Assembly (NCBI GenBank): GCA_902595225.1
Contig: CACJPG010000001.1
Span: 253,977-317,976, forward strand
DNA from: an uncultured Thiothrix sp.
Lineage (GTDB): Bacteria > Pseudomonadota > Gammaproteobacteria > Poriferisulfidales > GCA-002705445
Length of the DNA stretch: 64,000 nt
Reading direction: 5' to 3'
Below are positions 9,207 through 18,546 of the stretch, piece after piece; the first letter of the stretch is position 1; each line of letters starts with the position of its first letter. A program made the position numbers and the translations under genes. The notes under the pieces were generated by a model. That model was not told the DNA's origin. It made no database searches and was given only the letters and a program-made list of their open reading frames with translations.

Positions 9207-9651
9207 TTTTTTTCTCAGCTTTATTAATTATAGCTTTGTTTGCTAATTCATCTGCAGTTTCATTTCCAATATCTCCACTATGACCTTTTACCCATTTCCA
9301 TTCAATGTCATGAAATTGATTGAATTTATCAATATCCTCCCATAAATCTTTATTCTTAACTAACTTTTTATTTGATGTTCTCCAATCATTTTCCTTCCAG
9401 ACTTTTATCCATTCATTTATCCCATCCATTAAGTATTTTGAGTCTGTGTGAAGAATTACCTTTGATTTAAATTTTAAGGTGCCTAATGCTTGTATTGCAG
9501 CGGTTAATTCCATTCTATTATTTGTTGTGTCCTCTTCGTACCCATAAATTTTCTTACTTTCTTCTTTATATGACAAAATTGCGCCCCATCCTCCAACTCC
9601 TGGATTACCCTTGCAGGCACCATCTGTATAAATAATAACTTTATCTTTCAT
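9199..9651 (-). CDS. rnhA: Ribonuclease HI
   Basis: IYTDGACKGNPGVGGWGAIL...NNRMELTAAIQAL...HTDSKYLMDGI...WVKGHSGDIGNETADELAN. Confidence 0.96.
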   Translation of the reverse strand: MKDKVIIYTDGACKGNPGVGGWGAILSYKEESKKIYGYEEDTTNNRMELTAAIQALGTLKFKSKVILHTDSKYLMDGINEWIKVWKENDWRTSNKKLVKNKDLWEDIDKFNQFHDIEWKWVKGHSGDIGNETADELANKAIINKAEKKNA

Positions 9652-10366
9652 AATTATTATGTACTATCGGTTTAGAAAATTTTCCCAGAATTATGTTATC
9701 TTTTTTATGCCAGTTTTTATTTAAGATAAACTTATAGGTATTTTTCTTTGCAAAAAATATGTATGAAATTCCAAAATAATTAATTTTAGAGAAGAAGCTA
9801 TTATTCAAAAATTTAAAATAATTTAAAATTTTTTCACTTTTCATAGGAGGTAATTTATTTATATTTGAAATTTGATTTACTTGATACGAAAATAGAGACA
9901 TCCAATCATGCAGTCTGTTTATTCCTACGTATTTTCTCTTTCTAAAAATGGATTTTATTGGAAGATATGAGTATATAAATAATAAACTTAATTTATTAAA
10001 TCCAGTAATAACTAATTGACCGTCATCTTTAATAATTCTATCGATTTCTCTAAATGCACCATGCGGATTATTATCAATATCTAATGAATGTATTAATATA
10101 ATATTATCAATAGATGAATCTTTAAAAGGTAATTTTTGTAAGTCTGCTGCCAAATCTCCGCTCACAGAAGATGATACGTAGAAACTATTAAAATTATAAT
10201 TATTCTCAATAATTTCTTTTATAATAGCTTCAGGACCAAAATATAAGATATTCTTTTCAGGACTTGTATTAAAAAAAATTTTTATGCTTCTTATTATTAG
10301 CTCTGAATTGATTTTTCCAGAAAGGGTTTGATACCAATTTTCAATCTCATTTAATTTTAAATTCAT
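9641..10366 (-). CDS. SAM-dependent methyltransferase (class I, rnhA-adjacent family)
   Basis: ILYFGPEA...LQKLPFKDSSIDNIILIHSLDI...GAFREIDRIIKDDGQLVITGFN; position next to rnhA-dnaQ. Confidence 0.75.
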   Translation of the reverse strand: MNLKLNEIENWYQTLSGKINSELIIRSIKIFFNTSPEKNILYFGPEAIIKEIIENNYNFNSFYVSSSVSGDLAADLQKLPFKDSSIDNIILIHSLDIDNNPHGAFREIDRIIKDDGQLVITGFNKLSLLFIYSYLPIKSIFRKRKYVGINRLHDWMSLFSYQVNQISNINKLPPMKSEKILNYFKFLNNSFFSKINYFGISYIFFAKKNTYKFILNKNWHKKDNIILGKFSKPIVHNNYER

Positions 10367-10371
10367 AATTT

Positions 10372-11988
10372 TTATATAATTTGAGGAACTGAACTTAATA
10401 ATTTTTTTGTATAATCGTTTGAAGTATTTTCAATTATATCAGAGGTTTTACCACTCTCAACTATTTTACCTTGATACATTACTGATATTTTATCTGCTAT
10501 GCTTGATACAAGGTTTATATCATGGGATATGAATAGATATGAAATATGCCTTCTATTTTGAATATCTATTAACAAATCTAGGACTTGTTTCTGTACCGTA
10601 ACGTCTAGTGAGCTTGTAGGCTCATCACAAATTAATAACTTAGGATCTAAAACGAGAACTCTAGCTATTGCAATCCGTTGACGCTGCCCACCCGAGAATT
10701 GATGAGGATATTTATAAATTGAATTTTCATTTAAACCTACGCTTTTAATAGCATTTATTATAGACGAATTGACTTCATCATTATTCAACTCTGGTTTTAA
10801 AAAGCTCAATCCTTCTTTAATAATTGAACCAACTCGCATTCTTGGATTTAAAGAAGAAAAAGGATCTTGGAAAATCATTTGATAGTTTCTTCTGAAGTTT
10901 GATCTATAATTATTCTTCATTTTAAGAATATCTTGATTAAGTATTTTAATATTACCTTCTGTTATGCTTGTAAGACCCATTATAGATTTTGCTACTGTTG
11001 TTTTACCAGACCCTGACTCGCCTACGATAGCATGAGTTACTCCCGACTCAATTGAAATACTTACATCATCAACAGCTTTTTTATAAGGCTGCTCTTTTGA
11101 TAAAAAAGGTTTTTTTTCTTTAAAGTAAACTTTTAAATTATTTACTTCTAAAACATTTTGGTTTTCTTTATTCTCTCTCGAAGCATTTCTTTTAGTATAT
11201 GATGACGATTCAAGAAGAGTCTTGCTATATGAGCTTTTAGGATTTTTGAAGAAATCCATTGAATAATTGTCTTCAACAATCTCACCACTTTTCATAACAA
11301 CAATTCTGTCGGATATTTGAGAGGCTACAGCAAGATCATGTGTTATAAAAAGTATCGACATATTAAGATCATCTTTGAGTTTTAATAAGAGATCTAAAAC
11401 CTGTTTTTGAATTGTAACATCAAGAGAAGTAGTTGGCTCATCAGCTATTAATAATTTAGGCTTACAGGCAATTGCCATTGCAATCATTATTCGCTGTTTC
11501 ATACCACCTGATAACTGATGGGGGAAAAGACTCATCACTCTTTCTGCATCATTTATGCCAACAGAAATTAGGTTTTCAACAATTTTATTTTTTATATCTT
11601 TTTTATTTTCATTTTTATAAGATTCTTCAAGTTGATCAGCTATGCTCATTACGGGATTAAGAGACCTCATTGGTTCTTGAAATATCATTGAGATATCATT
11701 CCTTCTAATAATGCGCATGCTTCTCTCTTCTAGGGATAGTAAATTTTTTTTGTTAAAAATTATATCTCCAGAGGTTACACGGCAATTATTTTCTAGTAGT
11801 CTTATTATTGAAAGAGCTGTAAGAGATTTTCCGCTTCCAGATTCACCTATTAATGAAAGAATTTCAGATTCTTTTAAAGAAAAATTTATATTTTTCAGAA
11901 TTTCTGATTCATTGTCTGAAGATATAGATAAACAAAGATTATTTATTTTTAATAGCTCAGTCATAATTTTTAGTTGATCTCGGGTCAA
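10372..11988 (-). CDS. yejF: Peptide ABC transporter, double ATP-binding protein (YejF/DppDF-type)
   Basis: Two ABC modules: GESGSGKSLTALSI / LSGGMKQRIMIAMA / LLIADEPTTSLDVTIQ and GESGSGKTTVAKSI / FSGGQRQRIAIARVLVLDPKLLICDEPTSSLDVTVQ. Confidence 0.9.
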   Translation of the reverse strand: MTRDQLKIMTELLKINNLCLSISSDNESEILKNINFSLKESEILSLIGESGSGKSLTALSIIRLLENNCRVTSGDIIFNKKNLLSLEERSMRIIRRNDISMIFQEPMRSLNPVMSIADQLEESYKNENKKDIKNKIVENLISVGINDAERVMSLFPHQLSGGMKQRIMIAMAIACKPKLLIADEPTTSLDVTIQKQVLDLLLKLKDDLNMSILFITHDLAVASQISDRIVVMKSGEIVEDNYSMDFFKNPKSSYSKTLLESSSYTKRNASRENKENQNVLEVNNLKVYFKEKKPFLSKEQPYKKAVDDVSISIESGVTHAIVGESGSGKTTVAKSIMGLTSITEGNIKILNQDILKMKNNYRSNFRRNYQMIFQDPFSSLNPRMRVGSIIKEGLSFLKPELNNDEVNSSIINAIKSVGLNENSIYKYPHQFSGGQRQRIAIARVLVLDPKLLICDEPTSSLDVTVQKQVLDLLIDIQNRRHISYLFISHDINLVSSIADKISVMYQGKIVESGKTSDIIENTSNDYTKKLLSSVPQII

Positions 11989-13333
11989 ATGCTTCTCTTA
12001 CAACATCTGAGAAAAGATTAGCAAAAAGGACAAGTATAAACATAAATGTAAAAGCTGAAAAAAGTGACCACCATACTATTGGCTCTTTTGACATTTCTAA
12101 ACGTGCTGCATTAATCATATTCCCCCAACTATAAGTTGTTGGATCAACACCAATGTTAACATAAGATAATACAGCCTCCGCTAATACTAGAGCACTAAAG
12201 TCTAAAACTATTGTAATAATAACAATATGCATAATATTTGGAATAATATGCCTAATAATAATTGAAATTCTGCTAAGCCCGAATGTCTTAGAGGCCTGAA
12301 CATAATCGACTTCTCTAAGCTTCATTGACTCACCCCTTAAAAGCCTACATAGTCCAGTCCAGCTTGTAAGTCCAAGAATCATACAAAGAAAAAATAATCT
12401 TAAGTCAGCTCTTTCATAAATATTTTCAAAGTTCATAGGATTGTTTGCCATATATACTTGTAACATCAAAATTGCTGATGCAATCAATAAAACACTTGGG
12501 ATTGAATTAAGTGTTGTATAAACATATTGAATTACATCATCAACTAGCCCACCTATGTACCCTGCAAAAATTCCAAGAAATATGGCAAATGGCAGCATAA
12601 CAATCGTTGTTAAAGTCCCAATAAGGATTCCGGTTCTGATACTTTTAATACTTTTATATAAAACATCCACGCCCACCTTATCTGTACCTAATACATAATA
12701 TTGCAAGCTTAAATCATATAAAAAAATTGATATTAGCAATATAACCGATATAGTTATAAAAAAAGTTTTGTTGGAATTTAAATGATGAAAAAGATTTGAA
12801 ATTCCCTTAAAAACCGTTTTATAAAATAGAAAAAAATAAAATATAGAAAAAATTAAAATATATTTTAATAATGAAAATATAAAAGTTAAAAATATGTTAT
12901 AAGAATTTTTCTCAGAATATTTATTATGATTTCCTTTATATAATAATTTTGGATACACCCTTTGTTCAATATTATTTTCTAAAATTCTAGTCTCTTTTGA
13001 ATATAAATTTGAGGAAAATGGGGAAGAGTAACTTTTTTCTGTATTTTGGTAAGTTGGCAAGAGAATTAAATCCAAGACACTTTTTATTTCAGAGCTATAT
13101 GAAATTAAATCATTTTTTTCGTTTTTTATTTTCTCCTTAAAATGAATTGAGTCTAGAATTGCAATCAATAAGAAGAATGCGAGCACGACAATAGAAATAA
13201 TTCCTGTATTACTTTTAAAAACATGCTTCCAAGTCTCTAAAATATCTTTTGTGTTTCTTACGTAATATACGTAATAACCTAATGAGAAAATAATTATATA
13301 AAAAAATATATCTGTTAGAAGAAATGCAAACAT
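11957..13333 (-). CDS. yejE: Peptide ABC transporter permease (YejE-like, with long inserted periplasmic segment)
   Basis: Binding-protein-dependent permease region (LGIFAGYIGGLVDDVIQ...YVQASKTFGLSRISIIIRHIIPN EAA-like loop) in operon with YejF/YejB-type genes. Confidence 0.85.
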   Translation of the reverse strand: MFAFLLTDIFFYIIIFSLGYYVYYVRNTKDILETWKHVFKSNTGIISIVVLAFFLLIAILDSIHFKEKIKNEKNDLISYSSEIKSVLDLILLPTYQNTEKSYSSPFSSNLYSKETRILENNIEQRVYPKLLYKGNHNKYSEKNSYNIFLTFIFSLLKYILIFSIFYFFLFYKTVFKGISNLFHHLNSNKTFFITISVILLISIFLYDLSLQYYVLGTDKVGVDVLYKSIKSIRTGILIGTLTTIVMLPFAIFLGIFAGYIGGLVDDVIQYVYTTLNSIPSVLLIASAILMLQVYMANNPMNFENIYERADLRLFFLCMILGLTSWTGLCRLLRGESMKLREVDYVQASKTFGLSRISIIIRHIIPNIMHIVIITIVLDFSALVLAEAVLSYVNIGVDPTTYSWGNMINAARLEMSKEPIVWWSLFSAFTFMFILVLFANLFSDVVREAFDPRSTKNYD

Positions 13334-14310
13334 TATTTTAACCTAACCCGTGGATCAACTAACGTGTAGGATATATCCGTTAGTATAAGCCCAATTATAT
13401 ATAGTACTGTTCCTAGAAAGACCATTGCTCTAACAATAGCAAAATCTTGACTCTGTATCGCGTCAATTGTATAACTTCCTAGACCTGGAATACCAAAGAA
13501 GGACTCAACTATTAAGCTTCCTAGAAAAAGTAAAGGTAAAATAACTACTACCCCTGTAAGTATTGGAATCAAAGCATTTTTAAAAACATGCTTAAATAGA
13601 ACGGAAGCCTCTGATAATCCTTTCGATTTTGCAGTTTTTACATAATCCTTTTCAATTTCTTCAAGAAATAAAGATCTGTACCATCTTGTTCCCGAGCCAA
13701 TACCGTATATTACACTTATTAAAACAGGCAAAACTAAGAATTTTATTGCCTCATATCCTTGTGAGTAACCAGAGATTGGAACAAGTTGAAGTAACTTACT
13801 TATTAGATATTGTCCCCCAATAATATAAAAAAGACTGGATATTGACATCAGCGCAACACAAATAATCACCCCTATATAATCAACTCGAGTAGACCGAAAA
13901 AAGACAAAAAATAAAGCAAACGTAATATTTAACATTAGCCCAACTAATAATGAGGGTAATGCTATAGCTAAACTTGGCCACATTCTTTGTTTTATATCGT
14001 ACTTGATATCTCTTCCGCTATCAGAAATTCCAAATTCGAAATAGAATAGTTTTAAAGATTTCTCATAAAAAATGGTTTTTTTTATAACGTTTATACCCTG
14101 CTCCGATTGATTTATAAATAACGGGTAGTTGTATCCCCTTTGCTCATTCCACGATATTATTTGTTCTTGTGTTACTCTTTTATTGCCAAGGTGAAGTCTT
14201 GCAACCTCTTCAGGAGAATTAACAACAAAAAATAAGGTGAATGTTAGAAGGTTTACCCCTATTAAAATAGGTATGGCATATAAAAATCTTTTTATAACAT
14301 AATTAATCAT
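13333..14310 (-). CDS. yejB: Peptide ABC transporter permease (YejB/DppB-like)
   Basis: MINYVIKRFLYAIPILIGVNLLTFTLFF...DYVKTAKSKGLSEASVLFKHVFKNALIPILT EAA loop. Confidence 0.9.
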   Translation of the reverse strand: MINYVIKRFLYAIPILIGVNLLTFTLFFVVNSPEEVARLHLGNKRVTQEQIISWNEQRGYNYPLFINQSEQGINVIKKTIFYEKSLKLFYFEFGISDSGRDIKYDIKQRMWPSLAIALPSLLVGLMLNITFALFFVFFRSTRVDYIGVIICVALMSISSLFYIIGGQYLISKLLQLVPISGYSQGYEAIKFLVLPVLISVIYGIGSGTRWYRSLFLEEIEKDYVKTAKSKGLSEASVLFKHVFKNALIPILTGVVVILPLLFLGSLIVESFFGIPGLGSYTIDAIQSQDFAIVRAMVFLGTVLYIIGLILTDISYTLVDPRVRLK

Positions 14311-16447
14311 AAGCTTTTTCTTTATCTTTTTTCTTTATCATAATAAATACAGAGACAATTAAAGAAATAAATAAAAATAATAAAACATATAATAATGTGA
14401 AATTAGCTTTGTTCCATATTTTTATATTCCCCTCCCTTTCTTTTATACTTATTTTTTTATACTTTAAAGTATTATTAGCCATTAGATTTGATTCCACATT
14501 TTGAACCCATCCGTGTGACAAAGAAAAAGATTTCGGATGAAATCCCCAAATCCATGGACAATCTTCTTGAATTATAGACAACATTTTATCAATTATTTTT
14601 TCTCTTCTTGGAGAGTTTTTCATATTTTTCATTTTGATAAATAATTCGTCAAATGCTTCGCTATTATAATTTGCTGCATTTTCCCCGCTATAATTAACTT
14701 TTCCATTTTTACTATATAAAAGAAATAAAAAATTTTCAGGATCTGGGTAGTCTGCATTCCAGCCCCATTGAAATATCTGTCCAGTACCATTAATCATTTT
14801 TTCTTGAAATCTATTATAATCAGTGACCCGAGTAACAAGCTGTATATCAATTTTTTTAAATTGTTTTCTAAGCCAATTTAAAAATGAATAAGTATCAGCA
14901 CCTGCACCTGTTGCTTCGAAATATAAAACTAAAGGTTTACCCGTATTTATATCGATACCATTTTCGTACCCAGCTTTTTTCATCAATAATTTTGCATCTC
15001 TTATGGTTTTTTTTACCAATCTTTGATTATTCATATTAAAAAGTGTCTGGTTATATTTTTTTATACCATCTTGGTATCCAAAAATTCCAGGTGGAATTGG
15101 GCTTTGAGCAACTATTCCTCTTCCATTAGTAAAAATAGAGATATATTCCTCATAGTCAATTGCTAGGGATATAGCTTGCCTTAAGTATTTAGAACGCACA
15201 CTGTTTCCACCAACTGTATTATCAAGCATGTTAAAACCTATGTAATAAGTAGATGCTGCTGTAGCCATTGATAAATGTATTCCTTTGCTTTCAAGCTCCT
15301 CTGTTAAAGATATATCTCCAGAACTATCAAGAGAAACAGCTTGATCATAATTATCTGATGCTATACCTGAATTATCATAATAACCCTGAAGAAATTTATT
15401 CCACCTAGGAATTTGCTCTTTCTCAAGAGAAAAAATAGCTTTATCAATAAAAGGAATAACTTTTTCTTTATTTATTGATATTAACTTTTTATTTTCAATT
15501 TTATCTTTTAATGATGGATAGACTTCGCCCCTGAAATTCTCATTTTTTTTTAAGACCATCCTTAAATTTGGATTATTCTCTGTCAACTTAAAAGGACCAG
15601 TGCCAATAGGATACCAGTTGAGAGTTATATTCTTATTCTTTAAGATTTTTTGATTATAAAATAAATCTGCTTCCCATGGCATTGGGGAAAAAAATGGCAT
15701 TGCAAGCCAATATACAAATTGAGGATATTGTTTTTTTAAAATTATTGAGAATGTATAGTTATCAATTTTTTTTATACCAGAAATTTGATTTACTTTCATG
15801 AAATCTATTTTATCTTTTGAATTTTGATTTTCTAAATTACTAAGTTTTTCCTTATACTCATTGAAACCAAGAATATACTCTTGCATGACTCCGGCGATAG
15901 GAGAATGATTAGAATTATCAGCAAGTCTTTTAATTTGATAAATATAATCATCCGCTATTAATTCTCTTGTGCTTTCTTTTTTAAAATCTTTTAATGTATT
16001 AATATTAGCTAAATCTTTATTGCTTAGTGCATGATAATAATAATTACCATTTTCCTTATAAAATGCTGGGTGATTTTGGTATAAAATTCCTTTTTTAATA
16101 TTTAAAATATACTTTGTATATTGAACTTCATTATAATTTTTTGTAATTTTTAGTTCGTTATTTAAATATTTAATATCTGGCAACTTACTAGCGGTAAGTG
16201 GTATTAATTCATATGGTTTTTTTAAATAATGATATTGAAATAAAGGCTCATATATTTGCGCTAAAAAGGCATACTCATTTGAGCTATAAGATCTTACAGG
16301 GTCTAGATGTTTTGGTCTTTCTTGAAATGAAGAATAAAGTATATTCTCTCCTGTTGTATTTTCACTATATGGACTATTTAATGGGTTGTCAGAGCAGCCT
16401 ATTAAAAAAATAGACAAAAAGAAAATATTTTTAAAATTTATGGACAT
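14303..16447 (-). CDS. Extracellular solute-binding lipoprotein, family 5 (peptide ABC transporter), with C-terminal TM helix
   Basis: MSINFKNIFFLSIFLIGCSDNP lipobox; SBP_bac_5-like body (LRQAISLAIDYEEYI, GWNADYPDPENFLFLLYS); C-terminal LYVLLFLFISLIVSVFIMIKKK; start moved to 16447. Confidence 0.88.
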   Translation of the reverse strand: MSINFKNIFFLSIFLIGCSDNPLNSPYSENTTGENILYSSFQERPKHLDPVRSYSSNEYAFLAQIYEPLFQYHYLKKPYELIPLTASKLPDIKYLNNELKITKNYNEVQYTKYILNIKKGILYQNHPAFYKENGNYYYHALSNKDLANINTLKDFKKESTRELIADDYIYQIKRLADNSNHSPIAGVMQEYILGFNEYKEKLSNLENQNSKDKIDFMKVNQISGIKKIDNYTFSIILKKQYPQFVYWLAMPFFSPMPWEADLFYNQKILKNKNITLNWYPIGTGPFKLTENNPNLRMVLKKNENFRGEVYPSLKDKIENKKLISINKEKVIPFIDKAIFSLEKEQIPRWNKFLQGYYDNSGIASDNYDQAVSLDSSGDISLTEELESKGIHLSMATAASTYYIGFNMLDNTVGGNSVRSKYLRQAISLAIDYEEYISIFTNGRGIVAQSPIPPGIFGYQDGIKKYNQTLFNMNNQRLVKKTIRDAKLLMKKAGYENGIDINTGKPLVLYFEATGAGADTYSFLNWLRKQFKKIDIQLVTRVTDYNRFQEKMINGTGQIFQWGWNADYPDPENFLFLLYSKNGKVNYSGENAANYNSEAFDELFIKMKNMKNSPRREKIIDKMLSIIQEDCPWIWGFHPKSFSLSHGWVQNVESNLMANNTLKYKKISIKEREGNIKIWNKANFTLLYVLLFLFISLIVSVFIMIKKKDKEKAYD

Positions 16448-16521
16448 CTGAATAAGCTCAAATTTTCTGATTATTATATATTTTACTCCATAATAAATAA
16501 AATATGATATACAATACCTAT

Positions 16522-17307
16522 ATGAAAAATCTTGAGGGGAAAAAAGCACTTATACTCGGAATTGCAAGTAATAGATCTATTGCTTGGGGTATTTCTGAAT
16601 CTTTAAAAAATAATGGTGCTGAATTAGCATTCACATACCAAAATGATAAGTTAAAAGAAAGAGTTGAAAAATTAGCTAACGAATGTGGGTCAAATATTGT
16701 TTTACCTTGCGATGTGTCCATTGATGGCTCGATTAGTAAGATGCTCGAAGAACTATCAAATCATTGGAAAGAGTTTGATATATTAATCCACTCGCTTGCA
16801 TTTGCCCCAAAAGAGGAACTAGAGGGAAATTATGTTGAAAAAACAACTAAAGATGGATTTGTTCAAGCACACAGTATTAGCAGTTATAGCTTATTGGAGC
16901 TTTGTAAAGAAGCGAAACCAATGTTAAAAGGATCAAACCCTTCCGTAATATCTCTTTCTTATCTTGGCGCGGTAAGAGGTATGCCAAATTACAATGTTAT
17001 GGGAGTTGCAAAAGCAAGTCTTGAGGCGAATGTGAGATATCTTGCATATTCCTTAGGTGAAAATAATATTAGAGTAAATTGCATCTCGGCAGGGCCAATC
17101 AAAACTCTAGCTGCTGCTGGAATATCTGACTTTAGAAAAATGCTCGATCATGTTGAAAAAAATTCTCCATTAAAAAGAAATGTAACTATCCAGCAAGTAG
17201 GTGATACTGCATCCTTCCTGGCATCTGACGGCGCCAGTGGCATAACCGGTCAAACTATATATGTTGACTCAGGTTTTAATATTATTGGAATGCCATCAAT
17301 TGAATAA
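16522..17307 (+). CDS. fabI: Enoyl-[acyl-carrier-protein] reductase (NADH) FabI
   Basis: LEGKKALILGIASNRSIAWGISESL...LIHSLAFAPKEELEG...SYLGAVRGMPNYNVMGVAKASLEANVRYLA...AGPIKTLAAAGI. Confidence 0.95.
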   Translation: MKNLEGKKALILGIASNRSIAWGISESLKNNGAELAFTYQNDKLKERVEKLANECGSNIVLPCDVSIDGSISKMLEELSNHWKEFDILIHSLAFAPKEELEGNYVEKTTKDGFVQAHSISSYSLLELCKEAKPMLKGSNPSVISLSYLGAVRGMPNYNVMGVAKASLEANVRYLAYSLGENNIRVNCISAGPIKTLAAAGISDFRKMLDHVEKNSPLKRNVTIQQVGDTASFLASDGASGITGQTIYVDSGFNIIGMPSIE

Positions 17308-17310
17308 AAA

Positions 17311-18543
17311 TTATTTTGCAACAATACTAACACAACATGTATCTCCATAGACATTTACACTTGTTCTTAACATGTCTAGTAATCTATCAATACCAATAAT
17401 TATACCTACTGCCTCAAATGGAAGACCAACGGCCCCTAAAATTACTATAATAGCAACGAAGCTTGCTGATGGAATTCCTGCAACTCCAATAGAAGTAATT
17501 AATGCTAATAATAAAATTAAAAGTTGTTCAATAAAACTTAGATCTATTCCGTATAACTGAGCAATAAAAATAACAACTACACACTCAAACAAGGCTGTAC
17601 CATCCATATTGATTGTTGCTCCAATAGGTATAATAAAATTAACTTTATCCTCTTTGTAACTTAATTTTTCAATTAAACATCTTGAGGTAACTGGGATCGT
17701 TGCAACAGAAGAACTTGTTGAGAAAGCCACAAGTAATGCCTGACTAACACCCTTAAAATGCTTAATAACATTAACTTTAAAAATCATCAAAATTAATGAA
17801 TAGAAGACGAACATATGTATCATAAGAGATGAAATGACAGTTAAGAAAAACTTGGAAAGAATAACATAACTTTCTGGCTCAAAACTCATGCTAGCCTTTG
17901 TAACTAAAAAAAATATTCCAAATGGAGTAAAGAATAAAATTAAATACATTATTTTAATAAAGATTAAATATGTTCCCTCCCAAAAGTCTTTTATTACATC
18001 CATACTTTTTGATTTTATAGATCTAATAGATATTCCAATCAAAATACTAAATAAAATTATGAACAACATATTTCCGGAAGCAATTGAAGTAAATATATTG
18101 CCCGAAAATATTTTTAAAAAAAATGAACTTAAGGTATATTCGTTTTGGGAGTTTATTATTAAATCTATTTCAGATTTATTATTAAGTCCAAGCAGAGATC
18201 CAGCTCCAATTCCTTCAGATAACCCAGGGGAAACTAAATTTACAATTGTTATTCCGATAAGAATAGCTGCAAAACTTGATAAAATATAAAATAAAACTGT
18301 TTTAATACTTATTAAAGATAATCCCTCAACATTTTCAAACTTTGCGATATTATAAATTAATGAAGACATTATTAATGGTATAACTATCATCTTTAAAGCA
18401 TTTAAAAAAACCTGCCCAAAGACATCAACTATTTCATAGACATTAAAGCCAAATACTGTACTTGATTTTGTTAAAATAGAGCCCGTGATTAATCCCAAAA
18501 ATAAAGATAATATTATTATTTTTGTTGAAGGTAGTTTTTTCAT
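17311..18543 (-). CDS. Dicarboxylate/amino acid:cation symporter (DAACS family)
   Basis: LKMIVIPLIMSSLIYNIA; AFSTSSSVATIPVT; IPIGATINMDGTALFECVVVIFIAQLYG; VAGIPSASFVAI motifs. Confidence 0.92.
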   Translation of the reverse strand: MKKLPSTKIIILSLFLGLITGSILTKSSTVFGFNVYEIVDVFGQVFLNALKMIVIPLIMSSLIYNIAKFENVEGLSLISIKTVLFYILSSFAAILIGITIVNLVSPGLSEGIGAGSLLGLNNKSEIDLIINSQNEYTLSSFFLKIFSGNIFTSIASGNMLFIILFSILIGISIRSIKSKSMDVIKDFWEGTYLIFIKIMYLILFFTPFGIFFLVTKASMSFEPESYVILSKFFLTVISSLMIHMFVFYSLILMIFKVNVIKHFKGVSQALLVAFSTSSSVATIPVTSRCLIEKLSYKEDKVNFIIPIGATINMDGTALFECVVVIFIAQLYGIDLSFIEQLLILLLALITSIGVAGIPSASFVAIIVILGAVGLPFEAVGIIIGIDRLLDMLRTSVNVYGDTCCVSIVAK

Positions 18544-18546
18544 TTA

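Noticed and set aside
17888-18289. 133-aa plus-strand ORF
   Set aside because: Antisense to the DAACS symporter, which has strong family motifs; no recognisable protein pattern.
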